Part shown: in pieces, positions 51,478 to 60,709 of the stretch
Layout: each line of letters opens with the position of its first letter
Position numbering within the stretch: position 1 is the first letter of the stretch
From: Cylindrospermum stagnale PCC 7417
GTDB taxonomy: Bacteria > Cyanobacteriota > Cyanobacteriia > Cyanobacteriales > Nostocaceae
NCBI RefSeq assembly: GCF_000317535.1
Contig: NC_019757.1
Location: forward strand, 6,712,501 to 6,776,500
Reading direction: 5' to 3'
Length of the DNA stretch: 64,000 bases
Made by a program: the position numbers and the translations under genes
The notes under the pieces: model-generated
Databases searched by the model: none
Told to the model about the DNA's origin: nothing
What the model saw: the letters and a program-made list of their open reading frames with translations, nothing else

Positions 51478-52917
51478 ATGCGTGTTGCAATCGTAGGTGC
51501 GGGACTGGCGGGGCTGGCAACCGCTGTAGATTTAGCAGATGCTGGCTGTGAAGTCCAGATTTTTGAGTCTCGTCCGTTTGTTGGTGGTAAAGTCGGTAGC
51601 TGGGTTGATGGCGATGGCAACCATGTTGAAATGGGGTTGCACGTGTTTTTTGGTTGCTACTATGAGCTATTTGATTTAATGAAAAAAGTAGGGGCGTTGT
51701 CTCATTTACGCCTCAAGGAACATAGCCACACTTTTATCAACAAAGGTGGACGCACTGGTGCTCTGGATTTTCGCTTCTTCACAGGTGCGCCGTTCAATGG
51801 ATTAAAAGCATTTTTCACTACTTCCCAACTTTCGTTGCTGGATAAATTGCAAAATGCGATCGCACTCGGAACTAGCCCGATAGTTCAGGGTTTAATAGAT
51901 TTTGACGGCGCAATGAAAACCATTCGCAAGTTGGATAAAATCAGCTTTGCTGACTGGTTCCGCAGTCATGGCGGTAGCGAAGGAAGCATCAAACGCTTAT
52001 GGAACCCCATCGCCTACGCCCTCGGCTTTATCGATTGCGAAAATATTTCCGCTCGTTGTATGTTGACAATTTTCCAGTTTTTTGCAGTCAGAACTGAAGC
52101 TTCAATTCTGCGAATGCTGGAAGGTTCCCCCCACGAGTACTTACACAAGCCAATCCTGGAATATTTAGAAGCAAGAGGCACAAAAATATATACTCGTCGC
52201 CAATTGCGGGAAATTCAGTTTGCTGAATCAGACGAACAAACCCGCGTTACTGGCATATTAGTTGCTCAAGGCGATAGTGAAGAAATTATCACCGCAGATG
52301 CTTATGTTTGCGCCTGCGATGTGCCAGGAATTCAGCGCGTTTTACCCCCAGAGTGGCGCAAGTGGTCAGAGTTTGACAACATTTACAAACTGGATGCTGT
52401 ACCAGTCGCTACAGTGCAGCTACGGTTTGATGGTTGGGTAACAGAACTTGAAGATGGGGAAAAGCGGAAACAGTTAAATCATGCGGCAGGGATAGATAAT
52501 TTGTTGTATACTGCCGATGCTGACTTTTCTTGCTTTGCTGATTTGGCTTTGACTAGCCCTAGTGATTATTATCGTCCAGGGGAGGGATCGCTGCTACAAC
52601 TGGTGCTGACACCGGGAGATCCGTTTATTAAGCAAAGTAACGAAGCGATCGCGCAACACGTCCTTAAGCAAGTTTATGAACTGTTCCCCTCGTCCCGTGA
52701 GTTAAACATGACTTGGTACAGTGTGGTAAAACTGGCTCAGTCACTCTACCGGGAAGCACCAGGGATGGATGCCTATCGTCCTAGCCAAAAGACGCCTGTG
52801 AATAATTTCTTTTTGGCAGGGAGTTATACTCAGCAAGATTACATCGACAGCATGGAAGGGGCAACTATTTCTGGAAGACAGGCTGCGAAGGTGATTTTGG
52901 AGAGTGTGAAGAAATAA
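51478..52917 (+). CDS. zds: Zeta-carotene desaturase
   Basis: Zds (plant-type CrtQ) desaturates 9,9'-di-cis-zeta-carotene to pro-lycopene in the cyanobacterial carotenoid pathway. The 479-residue flavoprotein has the FAD-binding start [34 protein letters not shown] and [15 protein letters not shown], and the terminal [20 protein letters not shown] then SGRQAAKVI. Length is normal. It is followed after a short repeat by an SRPBCC-domain gene that is probably co-transcribed. Confidence 0.96.
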   Translation: MRVAIVGAGLAGLATAVDLADAGCEVQIFESRPFVGGKVGSWVDGDGNHVEMGLHVFFGCYYELFDLMKKVGALSHLRLKEHSHTFINKGGRTGALDFRFFTGAPFNGLKAFFTTSQLSLLDKLQNAIALGTSPIVQGLIDFDGAMKTIRKLDKISFADWFRSHGGSEGSIKRLWNPIAYALGFIDCENISARCMLTIFQFFAVRTEASILRMLEGSPHEYLHKPILEYLEARGTKIYTRRQLREIQFAESDEQTRVTGILVAQGDSEEIITADAYVCACDVPGIQRVLPPEWRKWSEFDNIYKLDAVPVATVQLRFDGWVTELEDGEKRKQLNHAAGIDNLLYTADADFSCFADLALTSPSDYYRPGEGSLLQLVLTPGDPFIKQSNEAIAQHVLKQVYELFPSSRELNMTWYSVVKLAQSLYREAPGMDAYRPSQKTPVNNFFLAGSYTQQDYIDSMEGATISGRQAAKVILESVKK

Positions 52918-52920
52918 GAA

Positions 52921-52960
52921 ACGAACCACAGAGACGCAGAGGACGCAGAGGAAAAAGCCA
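52921..52960 (+). repeat. CAGAGACGCAGAG dispersed repeat
   Basis: ACGAACCACAGAGACGCAGA followed by GGACGCAGAGG separates zds from the SRPBCC gene. The same family occurs before sufC and in the pncB tail. Confidence 0.85.
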
Positions 52961-52962
52961 GA

Positions 52963-53406
52963 ATGTCAGATTTACTAGAGCATAGTGTGCAGGTGGAAGT
53001 GGAAGCGCCGATAGATTTAGTATGGAGTCTATGGTCTGATTTGGAGCAAATGCCTAAGTGGATGAAGTGGATTGAGTCGGTGAAGATTTTGCCGGATGAC
53101 CCTGATATATCTCTTTGGAAGTTGAGTACTAGCGGTTGGGATTTTACTTGGAAATCTCGGATGCTCAAGGTTATCCCGAATCAAATTATTCAATGGGAAT
53201 CGGTTGATGGTTTGCCAAATCAGGGTGCAATTCGCTTTTACGATCGCCAAGCTAGTAGTATCGTGAAAATGACTGTTTCCTATGCTATCCCCGGTTTTCT
53301 TGGCAAAATCATGGATAATCTGTTTTTGGGAAAGGTGGTGGAGTCCACAATTCAAGCAGATTTGGAGCGGTTTAAGGTATACGCTTTGAATGTCAAAGCT
53401 AATTGA
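52963..53406 (+). CDS. SRPBCC (polyketide cyclase/dehydrase-like) protein
   Basis: The 147-residue product has the helix-grip fold signature: EHSVQVEVEAPIDLVWSLWS, DLEQMPKWMKWIESVKILPD and a long C-terminal helix (KVVESTIQADLERFKVYALN). Such proteins bind hydrophobic ligands. Its place directly after zds suggests a role with carotenoids or other isoprenoids, which is inference. It is the last gene before the IS4-type insertion. Confidence 0.9.
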   Translation: MSDLLEHSVQVEVEAPIDLVWSLWSDLEQMPKWMKWIESVKILPDDPDISLWKLSTSGWDFTWKSRMLKVIPNQIIQWESVDGLPNQGAIRFYDRQASSIVKMTVSYAIPGFLGKIMDNLFLGKVVESTIQADLERFKVYALNVKAN

Positions 53407-53525
53407 TATAAACAGCAAATATCAGGCAGTAATAAACAAAGTCTAATAGCTTCTTGCTGTCTGATGGGAAAATCTGGATTTGCTCCCGTAGCGTGAATTA
53501 AATAAAATCTGGCTCTTGTGGGGTG

Positions 53526-53536
53526 GGCATCTCGCC
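53526..53536. repeat. Target site duplication, left copy
   Basis: GGCATCTCGCC abuts the left inverted repeat of the IS4-type element and is repeated exactly at 54950-54960. Confidence 0.92.
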
Positions 53537-54949
53537 ATTGGTGTCAAGTTAAGGCATCAGCCCAGATGTCAAGTGACCGAGCAGCCGTTCGTCGGTGACG
53601 TTGACGGACGGCTTTGACCAACCCCATCGAACGATGATGTTCTACGAGCCAAGGAATAAGTTGTAACCCAGGGTTACGTAAAAGTGCGCGGTGGAAAAAA
53701 TAGAAACTGCGAAAAACCATTTCTACAGAAATGCGCTCAATTGGCTGTTGTAAAGCTACTGCGACATCGGCACACAAGTCATTAAGAACAGCGTAGAAAA
53801 TCCAAGTAGCATATATTTGCATCTGCACACCATTAGTGCCACCAACCCACAGATAGGACAATCCCAATAAACGCTTAGTCAATAAAAATGCATCCTCAAT
53901 GCGCCAGCGTCGACGGTATAATTCGCAAACTTCCTGTGCCGAAAGTTGTTGTGGGTCAAGAACATTAGTCAAGTAATGATACCAAGTCTTGCCCCACAAT
54001 ACGGAAACTTGGCGCATGGGATGGCGACATGGGTTGGTGTGATGCCATCCCATTTGAATAATTTCGTCTTTGTAGTGAGAGCCGTCAGAAAGTACACGTG
54101 CTACCTTATATCTCACCTTTTCCTTTTGGCGTGTCAGCACATACTTATTAGCTGTAGTCAGAGAATCAAACCATTCAAAACCATAAAATCCCATGTCTAC
54201 TACGAGTAAACCGCCTGAAGGTAAACGTTCTAACAGTGCTTGCCACCAACGAGTCTCATTTCGTTTGACATCGGCATCATACCAAACTGCCACGGGAGTG
54301 TGAGTGAAAGCTTCAACCACCATCAGCATTTTTCCTGCCAACACCGCACCTGTTTTTTCTTGCAGTTGTCCGAAGTGTTTTTTCATGGCTTCGAGTGTCG
54401 AGGCGTCTCCAATCCAAATGGCGGGAAATTTCTCGGACACTGATGCCCAGGCTGGGGCTAATTCCCTTACACTCCTTTTAGCTGCTAGGCACTCTATGAC
54501 CTGCTCTAACAGTTTGGCAAATAGATGAGCCGGTAGGCTGTTGAGTCTTTGAGACAAAGCTTGCTTACTCACTTTCGTTGCCTCTACCCACATCAATCCT
54601 TCTACTTCTAGGATTCGCAATACATCTGTTAAGTGCTGTACTTGTCTATACACTATACTCAACACTATTGCTGCCATTACTGGTAGGGTCAGTACTCGTG
54701 AGCGCAAGCTCCGTTCTTTATCTTTTACTTCTTTGAGGTTGGTAAATGTGCCTGGACTTACCAACTCAAACAACCTTGATTCTATCTCTTCACTTGCCGG
54801 AGCCGGTACGTTGACTCGATGGCGAAAATCTGGATTCCCTTGCTTTTTCCGTGGTTTACTCATGGCTCTTTTCAACACCCCTGTGTTGACTTCTACCATT
54901 AGGTTTCCCTCTCTTGACACAAATCCATTTTTCTTAACTTGACACCAAT
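53537..54949 (-). mobile_element. IS4-type insertion sequence, 1413 bp
   Basis: Perfect 17-bp terminal inverted repeats (ATTGGTGTCAAGTTAAG at 53537-53553 and its complement at 54933-54949) enclose one transposase gene. An 11-bp direct repeat GGCATCTCGCC flanks the element. An 11-bp duplication fits the IS4 group. It is inserted in a palindromic GGGCATCTCGCCCGCCC intergenic repeat, so no gene is broken. The intact ends and gene suggest a recent and possibly active copy. Confidence 0.95.
53544..54899 (-). CDS. IS4-family transposase
   Basis: The start is ATG 54899, ten bases after AGAGAGGG and inside the element (451 residues); the open frame to 55040 runs beyond the inverted repeat. The DDE triad is visible as Asp165 in IWIGDAS, Asp235 in LVVDMGFYG and Glu335 in YRRRWRIEDAF, the last being the YREK-like IS4 signature. 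The stop codon lies within the left inverted repeat. The frame is intact. Confidence 0.93.
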   Translation of the reverse strand: MVEVNTGVLKRAMSKPRKKQGNPDFRHRVNVPAPASEEIESRLFELVSPGTFTNLKEVKDKERSLRSRVLTLPVMAAIVLSIVYRQVQHLTDVLRILEVEGLMWVEATKVSKQALSQRLNSLPAHLFAKLLEQVIECLAAKRSVRELAPAWASVSEKFPAIWIGDASTLEAMKKHFGQLQEKTGAVLAGKMLMVVEAFTHTPVAVWYDADVKRNETRWWQALLERLPSGGLLVVDMGFYGFEWFDSLTTANKYVLTRQKEKVRYKVARVLSDGSHYKDEIIQMGWHHTNPCRHPMRQVSVLWGKTWYHYLTNVLDPQQLSAQEVCELYRRRWRIEDAFLLTKRLLGLSYLWVGGTNGVQMQIYATWIFYAVLNDLCADVAVALQQPIERISVEMVFRSFYFFHRALLRNPGLQLIPWLVEHHRSMGLVKAVRQRHRRTAARSLDIWADALT

Positions 54950-54960
54950 GGCATCTCGCC
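54950..54960. repeat. Target site duplication, right copy
   Basis: GGCATCTCGCC directly follows the right inverted repeat and matches 53526-53536. Confidence 0.92.
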
Positions 54961-55028
54961 CGCCCAGAACTCTCGTGACGCCTGTTCCACAATAAAATCA
55001 TAATACACAAATTTAGTCTGGTCACGCC

Positions 55029-55074
55029 AGTAGGGTGCATTACGCTGTCGCTAAAACACCCTACGAAAACACCT
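55029..55074. repeat. GTAGGGTGCATTACGC palindromic repeat, copy 1
   Basis: AGTAGGGTGCATTACGCTGT and CGCTAAAACACCCTAC form a foldback. A related, longer version lies at 55516-55592. Confidence 0.75.
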
Positions 55075-55084
55075 CAATACTTCC

Positions 55085-55303
55085 CTATGCTGCATGACAA
55101 ACTGTTGCTTCTGGAAGCGCATCACCCGCAGCTTCGTAAGCAATAATTAGAGAGTCTAAGGCTTCAATTCCATTCGCTACGGCTAATTCGTAAGTATCCC
55201 CATGAGTGCGCCAGCGTTGTCCTGGAAAATCAGGGAATCCTACCAAGAAGCAATTATCTTCCTCTGACCACTGAATAACCATTTGGTACTTGAGTTTACT
55301 CAT
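55085..55303 (-). CDS. hicB: HicB-family antitoxin
   Basis: The 72-residue product has the HicB pattern: MVIQWSEEDNCFLVGFPDFP, GQRWRTHGDTYELAVANGIE and ALDSLIIAYEAAGDALPE. HicB normally neutralises the HicA mRNA interferase. The partner gene directly upstream on the same strand is reduced to a short fragment, so HicB is an orphan. It has no C-terminal DNA-binding domain, the short form of the family. AAAGAAG precedes the ATG. Confidence 0.88.
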   Translation of the reverse strand: MSKLKYQMVIQWSEEDNCFLVGFPDFPGQRWRTHGDTYELAVANGIEALDSLIIAYEAAGDALPEATVCHAA

Positions 55304-55311
55304 CTTCTTTC

Positions 55312-55374
55312 TTACCCATGACTTCCTTTTGCTGGTAGTTCTGTAAAACCGGCATGGACAAGCATTTTCTTAAG
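55312..55374 (-). pseudogene. Truncated hicA toxin fragment
   Basis: The minus strand reads ELKKMLVHAGFTELPAKGSHG and then stop, with a TGA just before the Glu. The core AGFTELPxKGSH is the HicA motif, including the catalytic-region His. Family members are about 60-80 residues and continue past GSH. Only 20 codons remain and they lie in hicA position relative to hicB. Confidence 0.7.
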
Positions 55375-55515
55375 CTCTCAAATCTTTTAAGGCATTTTTT
55401 TAAGATTTAAATAGAAGTTATCAAATAATTTATTAATTTAGTTTTACTTACCCTCAACAGTTCAAATATGTTAAGGGTAAATCGGTTAATGTTTGTCTTT
55501 AATTGAATGAATTTC

Positions 55516-55592
55516 GTAGGGTGCGTTACGGTACTCCGAACGCACCAATTTTGGAAACGGTGCGTTACGCTGTCGCTAACACACCCTACGAA
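55516..55592. repeat. GTAGGGTGCGTTACG palindromic repeat, copy 2
   Basis: CGTAGGGTGCGTTACGGTAC and CGGTGCGTTACGCTGTCGCT plus AACACACCCTACG form nested inverted repeats. The core matches the copy at 55029. Confidence 0.75.
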
Positions 55593-55597
55593 ACTGC

Positions 55598-55846
55598 TCA
55601 CTTTTCTTGCTCGGTTGAAGGTGGGATATAGTTTTGTAGTTTTGTTTTTAGTTCTTCTATGCCATTCGCGTAGGTACTCCAATAACGAAAATCCTGGTAT
55701 TTATCCCCTGACGTCTCATTATCAAAATATTTTCTACTTTGGGCTGCACAATGCATTGATATTAAAGTAAGAACCTTTTCAACCTGATACTGGTCTTCAT
55801 TTAATTGTTGGCGTAGCAGAGCTTCTAATTCTCTAGATGTTGCCAT
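55598..55846 (-). CDS. Hypothetical protein behind a 17-bp inverted repeat
   Basis: The 82-residue product (MATSRELEALLRQQLNEDQY, QVEKVLTLISMHCAAQSRKY, FDNETSGDKYQDFRYWSTYA) is mostly helical and soluble. I do not recognise a family. Its start codon is directly next to a perfect 17-bp inverted repeat (55847-55886), and no ribosome site other than that A-rich DNA is visible. The C-terminus has a charged tail. Confidence 0.6.
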   Translation of the reverse strand: MATSRELEALLRQQLNEDQYQVEKVLTLISMHCAAQSRKYFDNETSGDKYQDFRYWSTYANGIEELKTKLQNYIPPSTEQEK

Positions 55847-55886
55847 ATTTTTAACTTAGTTATAAACAACTAAGTTAAAAATATAC
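55847..55886. promoter_or_regulatory. Perfect 17-bp inverted repeat at the start codon
   Basis: ATATTTTTAACTTAGTT (55847-55863) and its exact complement (55870-55886) flank a six-base loop. It abuts the ATG of the minus-strand gene, so it could be an operator, an RNA hairpin controlling translation, or a repeat end. Confidence 0.55.
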
Positions 55887-56333
55887 GAGTTATCTAGACA
55901 GGAATAAACCGTAATTACACGTATAAATATTATTTAAACCAAAATAACCTGCGATTAAGGTTTAAGTGAAAAACCTTAACCTTTTTGAGCAAATATCGAA
56001 AATCAACATCTGAGAATGGGTGCAAAAATCAGGCTTATTTTTCTCTCTCTATAGGAAAAAAAAGGTTATCAGTAGTTAATGATCGAAAACTATAGCCGCC
56101 AATATATTTTATTTTCGCAGAGAATAATAGCGATCATTAAGTTTTTGCAAAAATGAATAAAAATTCAAATTAAACATGATAAATAAAAACGTAGCAAAAG
56201 TTACGTTCAAATGCTTAGTAAGTTATTCCAGGCTTGAATACATACTGTTGAGCATTTGGATTTTCGTGCCAAGTTCATTGTTTTCAAGACTAAAATAGCC
56301 ACAAATTTCGGTAAATCAACAAACAGGAAAATC
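55887..56333. other. Leader region of the lipoxygenase gene
   Basis: AT-rich DNA with one hairpin, TTAAGGTTT/AAACCTTAA at 55955-55979, followed by CCTTTTTG. Nothing else was recognised. The frame open from TTG 56256 is not used as start. Confidence 0.45.
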
Positions 56334-58493
56334 ATGTCCCAGATTAACACTGAAGATTCTTCATCCACATTAAATCAGAAAAGTCTAATCTTAGATATAG
56401 TAGATTTGCTTAAACTGTTATATGCACTTGTGCAATTAAGTGAAGCATCAGCAAAAGGTTTTAGTTATCAATATAACTACGATTATGTAACTCCTTTAGC
56501 TATAACAAATGTACCGCAATTCAAAATTGGAAACATTACTATACCTCTTCTTCCTAAAGAACAATTTCCCAACCTCAAATGGGTAATTGCAGTAGTAATC
56601 CGATTAGTTGTTACTCAGCTAAACAAATCTTTAATTACCCAACCGAATTTTTTTAAATCTATTATTGCTGTTTCCTTAGACGCAATTGGTAACGAAATAA
56701 ACAAGCCAGAAATTCAAGAAGAATTAAGCAATATTCTTTTGAAGCTGAAATCAAACTTAGAAGAAATTAATGAACATCAGAAAGTTGATGAGCAACTTGC
56801 TCTTGCTAGACTCACTGAACAACCAGAAAGCATTACTCAACCTTCAATTGACGAAGAATTTGAAGAAATTGACAGACAGCTAGCTCAATTCTTAATTACA
56901 AACCCAGAAAAGGTTGCTCTTGATTTAGAAAAATTAAGTGAAGAACCTAGAATACAAAATCTTAAGGAGATAATTAAATCCACGGCTAAGTTAGCAGAAC
57001 TAGCTAAGTATCAAGTCCATAGTTTAAAGTTCTTTGCTGATGCTTCTAGCCTAGAAAATTACAACAGACAATTTCAAGCTATAGCCAAACCAGATATTTC
57101 TTATCACTTCCAAGAAGATAAATATTTTGCTTATATGCAGGTGGCTGGCCCCAACCCAGTTATGCTCCAGCAAATAGGACAACTAGATTCGCGCTTGCCA
57201 ATTACCGAAGACACATACTCTGATGTTGCTAACTTCTACGGAGTCTCAGATACTCTAAATAAGGCACTAGCTGAAGGTCGGATTTATTTAGCAGATTATA
57301 CTCTGTTAGATAGCATGGTAAATGGCACTTTCCCTCAACAACAAAAGTATATTTCTGCGCCTTTAGCACTATTTGCTGTTCCACCAAATAGCTATAGAAA
57401 TCGCTCTTTATTTCCAGTAGCAATTAGTTATCAGCAGACTTCAATTAGCAATGATTGGGTACTATTTACACCCTTAGTCACCGATACTAACGCAGATACG
57501 TGGATGACTGCTAAGAACATTGTACAAATGGCAGATAGCAACTATCACGAGTTAATCAGTCACTTAGGCCGTACTCACTTAGTTGTTGAGCCTTTTGTTG
57601 TGGCAACTAATCAATTACCTGAAAACCACAATCTCAGAAACCTTCTGATACCTCATCTTGAGGGGACTGTACTAATTAATTATGGCGCTCATACATCTTT
57701 AATAGCGCCAGGGGGTGGTGTAGACGAGCTACTAGCTAGCAGTATTGGCAGTGACCAAACTTTAGCTGCTAATGGAGCGCAAAGCTACCTGTTTAACTTT
57801 AATGATATTGCCTTTCCCAATACTTTGACAAATCGGGGTGTTGACGATGTTAGCAAATTACCTACTTATCCCTACAGAGATGACGGGTTACTGATTTGGG
57901 AGGCTATTGAAAGTTGGGTTAGGGAATATTTTAGTGTCTATTACAGCAGCAATTCATCAGTTCTCAATGATCAAGATTTACAGACTTGGGCATCTACATT
58001 AATTTCCCTTGAAGGAGGCCGCTTACAAAATTTTGGTGACAATGGCCAAGGACATATTAAAACACTAGATTATCTAGTGCAAGCTGTGTCGACAATTATT
58101 TTTACGGCTAGTGCTCAACACGCTGCTGTTAATTTTCCCCAAAAGGAACTGATGATGTACACACCAGCATTTCCTTTAGCCCGTTATTTACCTGAACCTA
58201 CAGATCCCCAGCAGCCAGAGAATTTCATCAATGGGCTACCACCGTTAGAACAAGCTTTAAACCAGATAAATTTACTTTATTTGCTTGGCTCTGTTTACTA
58301 CACAAATCTAGGCAATTACTCCACATCAGCTTTTACAGACCCAAATGTAACATCGGCTTTGGAGAAATTCCAGACAAACCTCAAAGATATTGAGCAAGAG
58401 ATTAACCAGAGAAATAGTAATAGTAAGGGTGATAGGATAATACCTTACAAGTTTTTGCTGCCTACTAATATTCCTCAAAGCATCAATATTTAA
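56334..58493 (+). CDS. Lipoxygenase with helical N-terminal extension
   Basis: Lipoxygenases insert oxygen into polyunsaturated fatty acids. From ATG 56334 (AGGA eight bases upstream) the product has 719 residues. Non-heme iron ligands are all present: His405 and His410 in HELISHLGRTH, His596 and Asn600 in HAAVNFPQ, and the C-terminal Ile719 (SINI). The first 230 residues are helical and unlike the PLAT/C2 domain of plant and animal enzymes. The segment near the regiochemistry position, usually INALAR, reads INYGAHTSL. No catalase-like fusion partner exists here. The N-terminal function and product specificity are unknown. Confidence 0.93.
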   Translation: MSQINTEDSSSTLNQKSLILDIVDLLKLLYALVQLSEASAKGFSYQYNYDYVTPLAITNVPQFKIGNITIPLLPKEQFPNLKWVIAVVIRLVVTQLNKSLITQPNFFKSIIAVSLDAIGNEINKPEIQEELSNILLKLKSNLEEINEHQKVDEQLALARLTEQPESITQPSIDEEFEEIDRQLAQFLITNPEKVALDLEKLSEEPRIQNLKEIIKSTAKLAELAKYQVHSLKFFADASSLENYNRQFQAIAKPDISYHFQEDKYFAYMQVAGPNPVMLQQIGQLDSRLPITEDTYSDVANFYGVSDTLNKALAEGRIYLADYTLLDSMVNGTFPQQQKYISAPLALFAVPPNSYRNRSLFPVAISYQQTSISNDWVLFTPLVTDTNADTWMTAKNIVQMADSNYHELISHLGRTHLVVEPFVVATNQLPENHNLRNLLIPHLEGTVLINYGAHTSLIAPGGGVDELLASSIGSDQTLAANGAQSYLFNFNDIAFPNTLTNRGVDDVSKLPTYPYRDDGLLIWEAIESWVREYFSVYYSSNSSVLNDQDLQTWASTLISLEGGRLQNFGDNGQGHIKTLDYLVQAVSTIIFTASAQHAAVNFPQKELMMYTPAFPLARYLPEPTDPQQPENFINGLPPLEQALNQINLLYLLGSVYYTNLGNYSTSAFTDPNVTSALEKFQTNLKDIEQEINQRNSNSKGDRIIPYKFLLPTNIPQSINI

Positions 58494-58514
58494 TAGATAC
58501 CTCCGGTAAATAAT

Positions 58515-58542
58515 GTAGAGACGTTGCATGCAACGTCTCTAC
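58515..58542. repeat. Palindromic dispersed repeat, GTAGAGACGTTGC family
   Basis: A perfect palindrome of 28 bases (GTAGAGACGTTGCA and its complement). It lies after the lipoxygenase gene and may serve as its terminator. The other copy is at 2352. Confidence 0.85.
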
Positions 58543-58591
58543 AAAGGTTCTGCATAATGCATATTTAATTTTCACTGCACCTATGTTGAGA

Positions 58592-58831
58592 TTACCAAGT
58601 TGGATCGCTAAACACATTAATTGTCAATTCATCTTTTCCTGGTGGAACTGAGGTTAGACAAGCGCGGATGATTTCGCCATCTTCCAGTTCCACGGTGCAA
58701 GCGTGACATGAACCCATTAAACAACCAGTGGGAATTAACACCCCAGCGCGATCGGCTACATCTAATAGGGGTTCTCCGACTTCGGCATCAATGGTGACGT
58801 TATCTGGTACAAAACGGATACGAATAGTCAT
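58592..58831 (-). CDS. Short [2Fe-2S] ferredoxin-like protein
   Basis: ATG 58831 gives 79 residues; the longer frame to 58912 adds 27 residues without homology features. The cysteines are Cys37-x4-Cys42-x2-Cys45 and Cys58, so the fourth cysteine is only 12 residues away, like the cluster loop of molybdenum hydroxylase-type ferredoxins rather than the 29 of photosynthetic ferredoxin. It is an electron carrier with an unknown partner. It is next to cobQ on the same strand, but 130 bases apart. Confidence 0.9.
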   Translation of the reverse strand: MTIRIRFVPDNVTIDAEVGEPLLDVADRAGVLIPTGCLMGSCHACTVELEDGEIIRACLTSVPPGKDELTINVFSDPTW

Positions 58832-58961
58832 AGTAATTTTGAATTTAAGATTTTGGATTAAAAGCCTAATGCACTCTACAGGTGCGATATATCTAAGTAA
58901 ATGTACAGTCATTGAACAGGCGAGACGCCTGTTCTACAAGAAAAGCATTATGCAGAGATTT

Positions 58962-60440
58962 CTAAGATAAAAATGGGGTTAAATCTAGATGCTTTTCAAT
59001 TTCGGTGGCTAGGGAGTCTAAAATCTGCTCTCGCTGTTCCCGGTAGTTAGCAACGCCTGTAGGTAAAGACTTCAAACCTCGCTGTTGACGGAGGCGATTT
59101 AACCAAGCACGACGCCAAGGGCCATTGTCAAAAATACCGTGGAGATAAGTACCCCAAATTGATTGACCACTATCCACCAACCCTAAATTAACATCATCAA
59201 ATAGGGGATGGTAGGCTTGGGAACCTATGCCTTGTTGTTCGATGCGCGATCGCCCTTGGTGGATTTCAAACCCACTCACCGGCAAACCCATCTGGGGAAA
59301 ATTCGAGCTTACTTGGCGCTGACGGGCGATTTTTTGGCCAGTAATTACAGTTCTGATGGGTAATAGATTTAACGCTTGAAACCTGCCAGCTTGTCCCTCT
59401 AACCCTTCTGGATCGGCAATGATTTGTCCCAGCATTTGGAAGCCGCCGCAGATCCCCATCACTGTGCCACCAGATGCAGCATAATTTTGAATTGCTTCTG
59501 CCATGCCGCTTTTTTGGAGCATGATTAAGTCAGAAATTGTCGTCTTTGTCCCGGGGATAATCACGGCATCCGGATGTCCCAAATCTTGCTTGGGGCTGAG
59601 GTATTTTACTGAAACTGTCGGTTCTGATTCCAGTGGGTCAAAGTCTGTAAAATTGGCAATTCTTGGTAAACGGATGACGGCGATGTTGAGTTCGGCGTGG
59701 TGTTTGTCTGGTTTACGTTCCAGCAGATCAAGAGAGTCTTCTGCCGGAAAGACTTGTTCTAAATAAGGGATAACAGCAACAACAGGAATACCAGTGCGTT
59801 CTTCTAACCATTTTATCCCCGGTTCGAGGATTGAGCGTTGTCCCCGAAACTTGTTAATCACTACACCTTTAATTAGAGCACGTTCATCCGGTTCCAATAA
59901 CTCTAGAGTTCCTACCACGTGGGCAAAAGCCCCTCCCCGGTCAATATCAACTACCAATATAGTTGGCGCATTCAAATGTTTTGCCACCCGCATATTAGTT
60001 AAGTCGCGGTGCTTGAGGTTAATCTCTGCTGGACTACCGGCACCTTCACAAACTAACAAATCAAATTCTGTTGCTAAATGCTGGAGGCATTCTTCAATAG
60101 TCCGCCAACCTAGTTCAAAATATTGCTCGTAATAATCGCTAGCGCCGACTTTACCGACAGATCGACCTTTGAGAATTACTTGGGAGGTCATATCCCCTTG
60201 GGGTTTGAGTAAAATCGGGTTCATTTCTACCCAAGGGACGACTCCTGCGGCCCAAGCTTGCACTGCTTGAGCATAGCCAATTTCTCCACCGCTGGCGGTA
60301 ACATAAGCATTTAAAGCCATATTTTGCCCTTTAAAGGGAGCCACTCGCCAGCCACGTCGCGACAGAATGCGACAAATAGCTGTAGTTAAGAGTGATTTCC
60401 CTGCATGGGATGTTGTTCCCACTACCATAATTGCTTTCAT
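58962..60440 (-). CDS. cobQ: Cobyric acid synthase
   Basis: CobQ/CbiP amidates side chains of adenosylcobyrinic diamide in cobalamin synthesis using glutamine. The 492-residue product has the N-terminal dethiobiotin-synthetase-like P-loop (GTTSHAGKSLLTTAICRIL), SPAEINLKHRDLTNM and VVDIDRGGAFAHVVGTLELL. Its C-terminal amidotransferase has Cys331 in VMGICGGFQMLG and His in YLHGIFDN. Length is normal. No other cobalamin gene is in the window. Confidence 0.97.
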   Translation of the reverse strand: MKAIMVVGTTSHAGKSLLTTAICRILSRRGWRVAPFKGQNMALNAYVTASGGEIGYAQAVQAWAAGVVPWVEMNPILLKPQGDMTSQVILKGRSVGKVGASDYYEQYFELGWRTIEECLQHLATEFDLLVCEGAGSPAEINLKHRDLTNMRVAKHLNAPTILVVDIDRGGAFAHVVGTLELLEPDERALIKGVVINKFRGQRSILEPGIKWLEERTGIPVVAVIPYLEQVFPAEDSLDLLERKPDKHHAELNIAVIRLPRIANFTDFDPLESEPTVSVKYLSPKQDLGHPDAVIIPGTKTTISDLIMLQKSGMAEAIQNYAASGGTVMGICGGFQMLGQIIADPEGLEGQAGRFQALNLLPIRTVITGQKIARQRQVSSNFPQMGLPVSGFEIHQGRSRIEQQGIGSQAYHPLFDDVNLGLVDSGQSIWGTYLHGIFDNGPWRRAWLNRLRQQRGLKSLPTGVANYREQREQILDSLATEIEKHLDLTPFLS

Positions 60441-60523
60441 ATTTAATTTAAGAGTTTTTTAAGATAGCCAGTGTATTTGCCGGGGTAGACGGTAATATAA
60501 CAATCTGCTGTTCAGAATTTAAA

Positions 60524-60568
60524 AGCAGAGGAAGCTGAGGGAGATTTTAGTTTCCCACATCCTCTGCT
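60524..60568. terminator. Hairpin between cobQ and the Npun_F0494-like gene
   Basis: AGCAGAGGA pairs with TCCTCTGCT, with an inner GGGA/TCCC pairing. There is no T-run. Nothing else was recognised in 60441-60709. Confidence 0.45.
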
Positions 60569-60709
60569 ACCCAGATCTGTTTTGTATTTCCTGCCGTCAC
60601 CTCACAAATTAGGTCAGATGTGATGGTTAAGACTTGATTAACAGAATTGGTGCTCCCATACATTATTGTTTACTTCGACTACCTCATCTTAACTCTTCAT
60701 TTTTCGATT

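Noticed and set aside
54900-55040. Extension of the IS4 transposase beyond the inverted repeat
   Set aside because: It runs through the element end into flanking DNA. The ATG at 54899 has a good ribosome site and lies inside the element.
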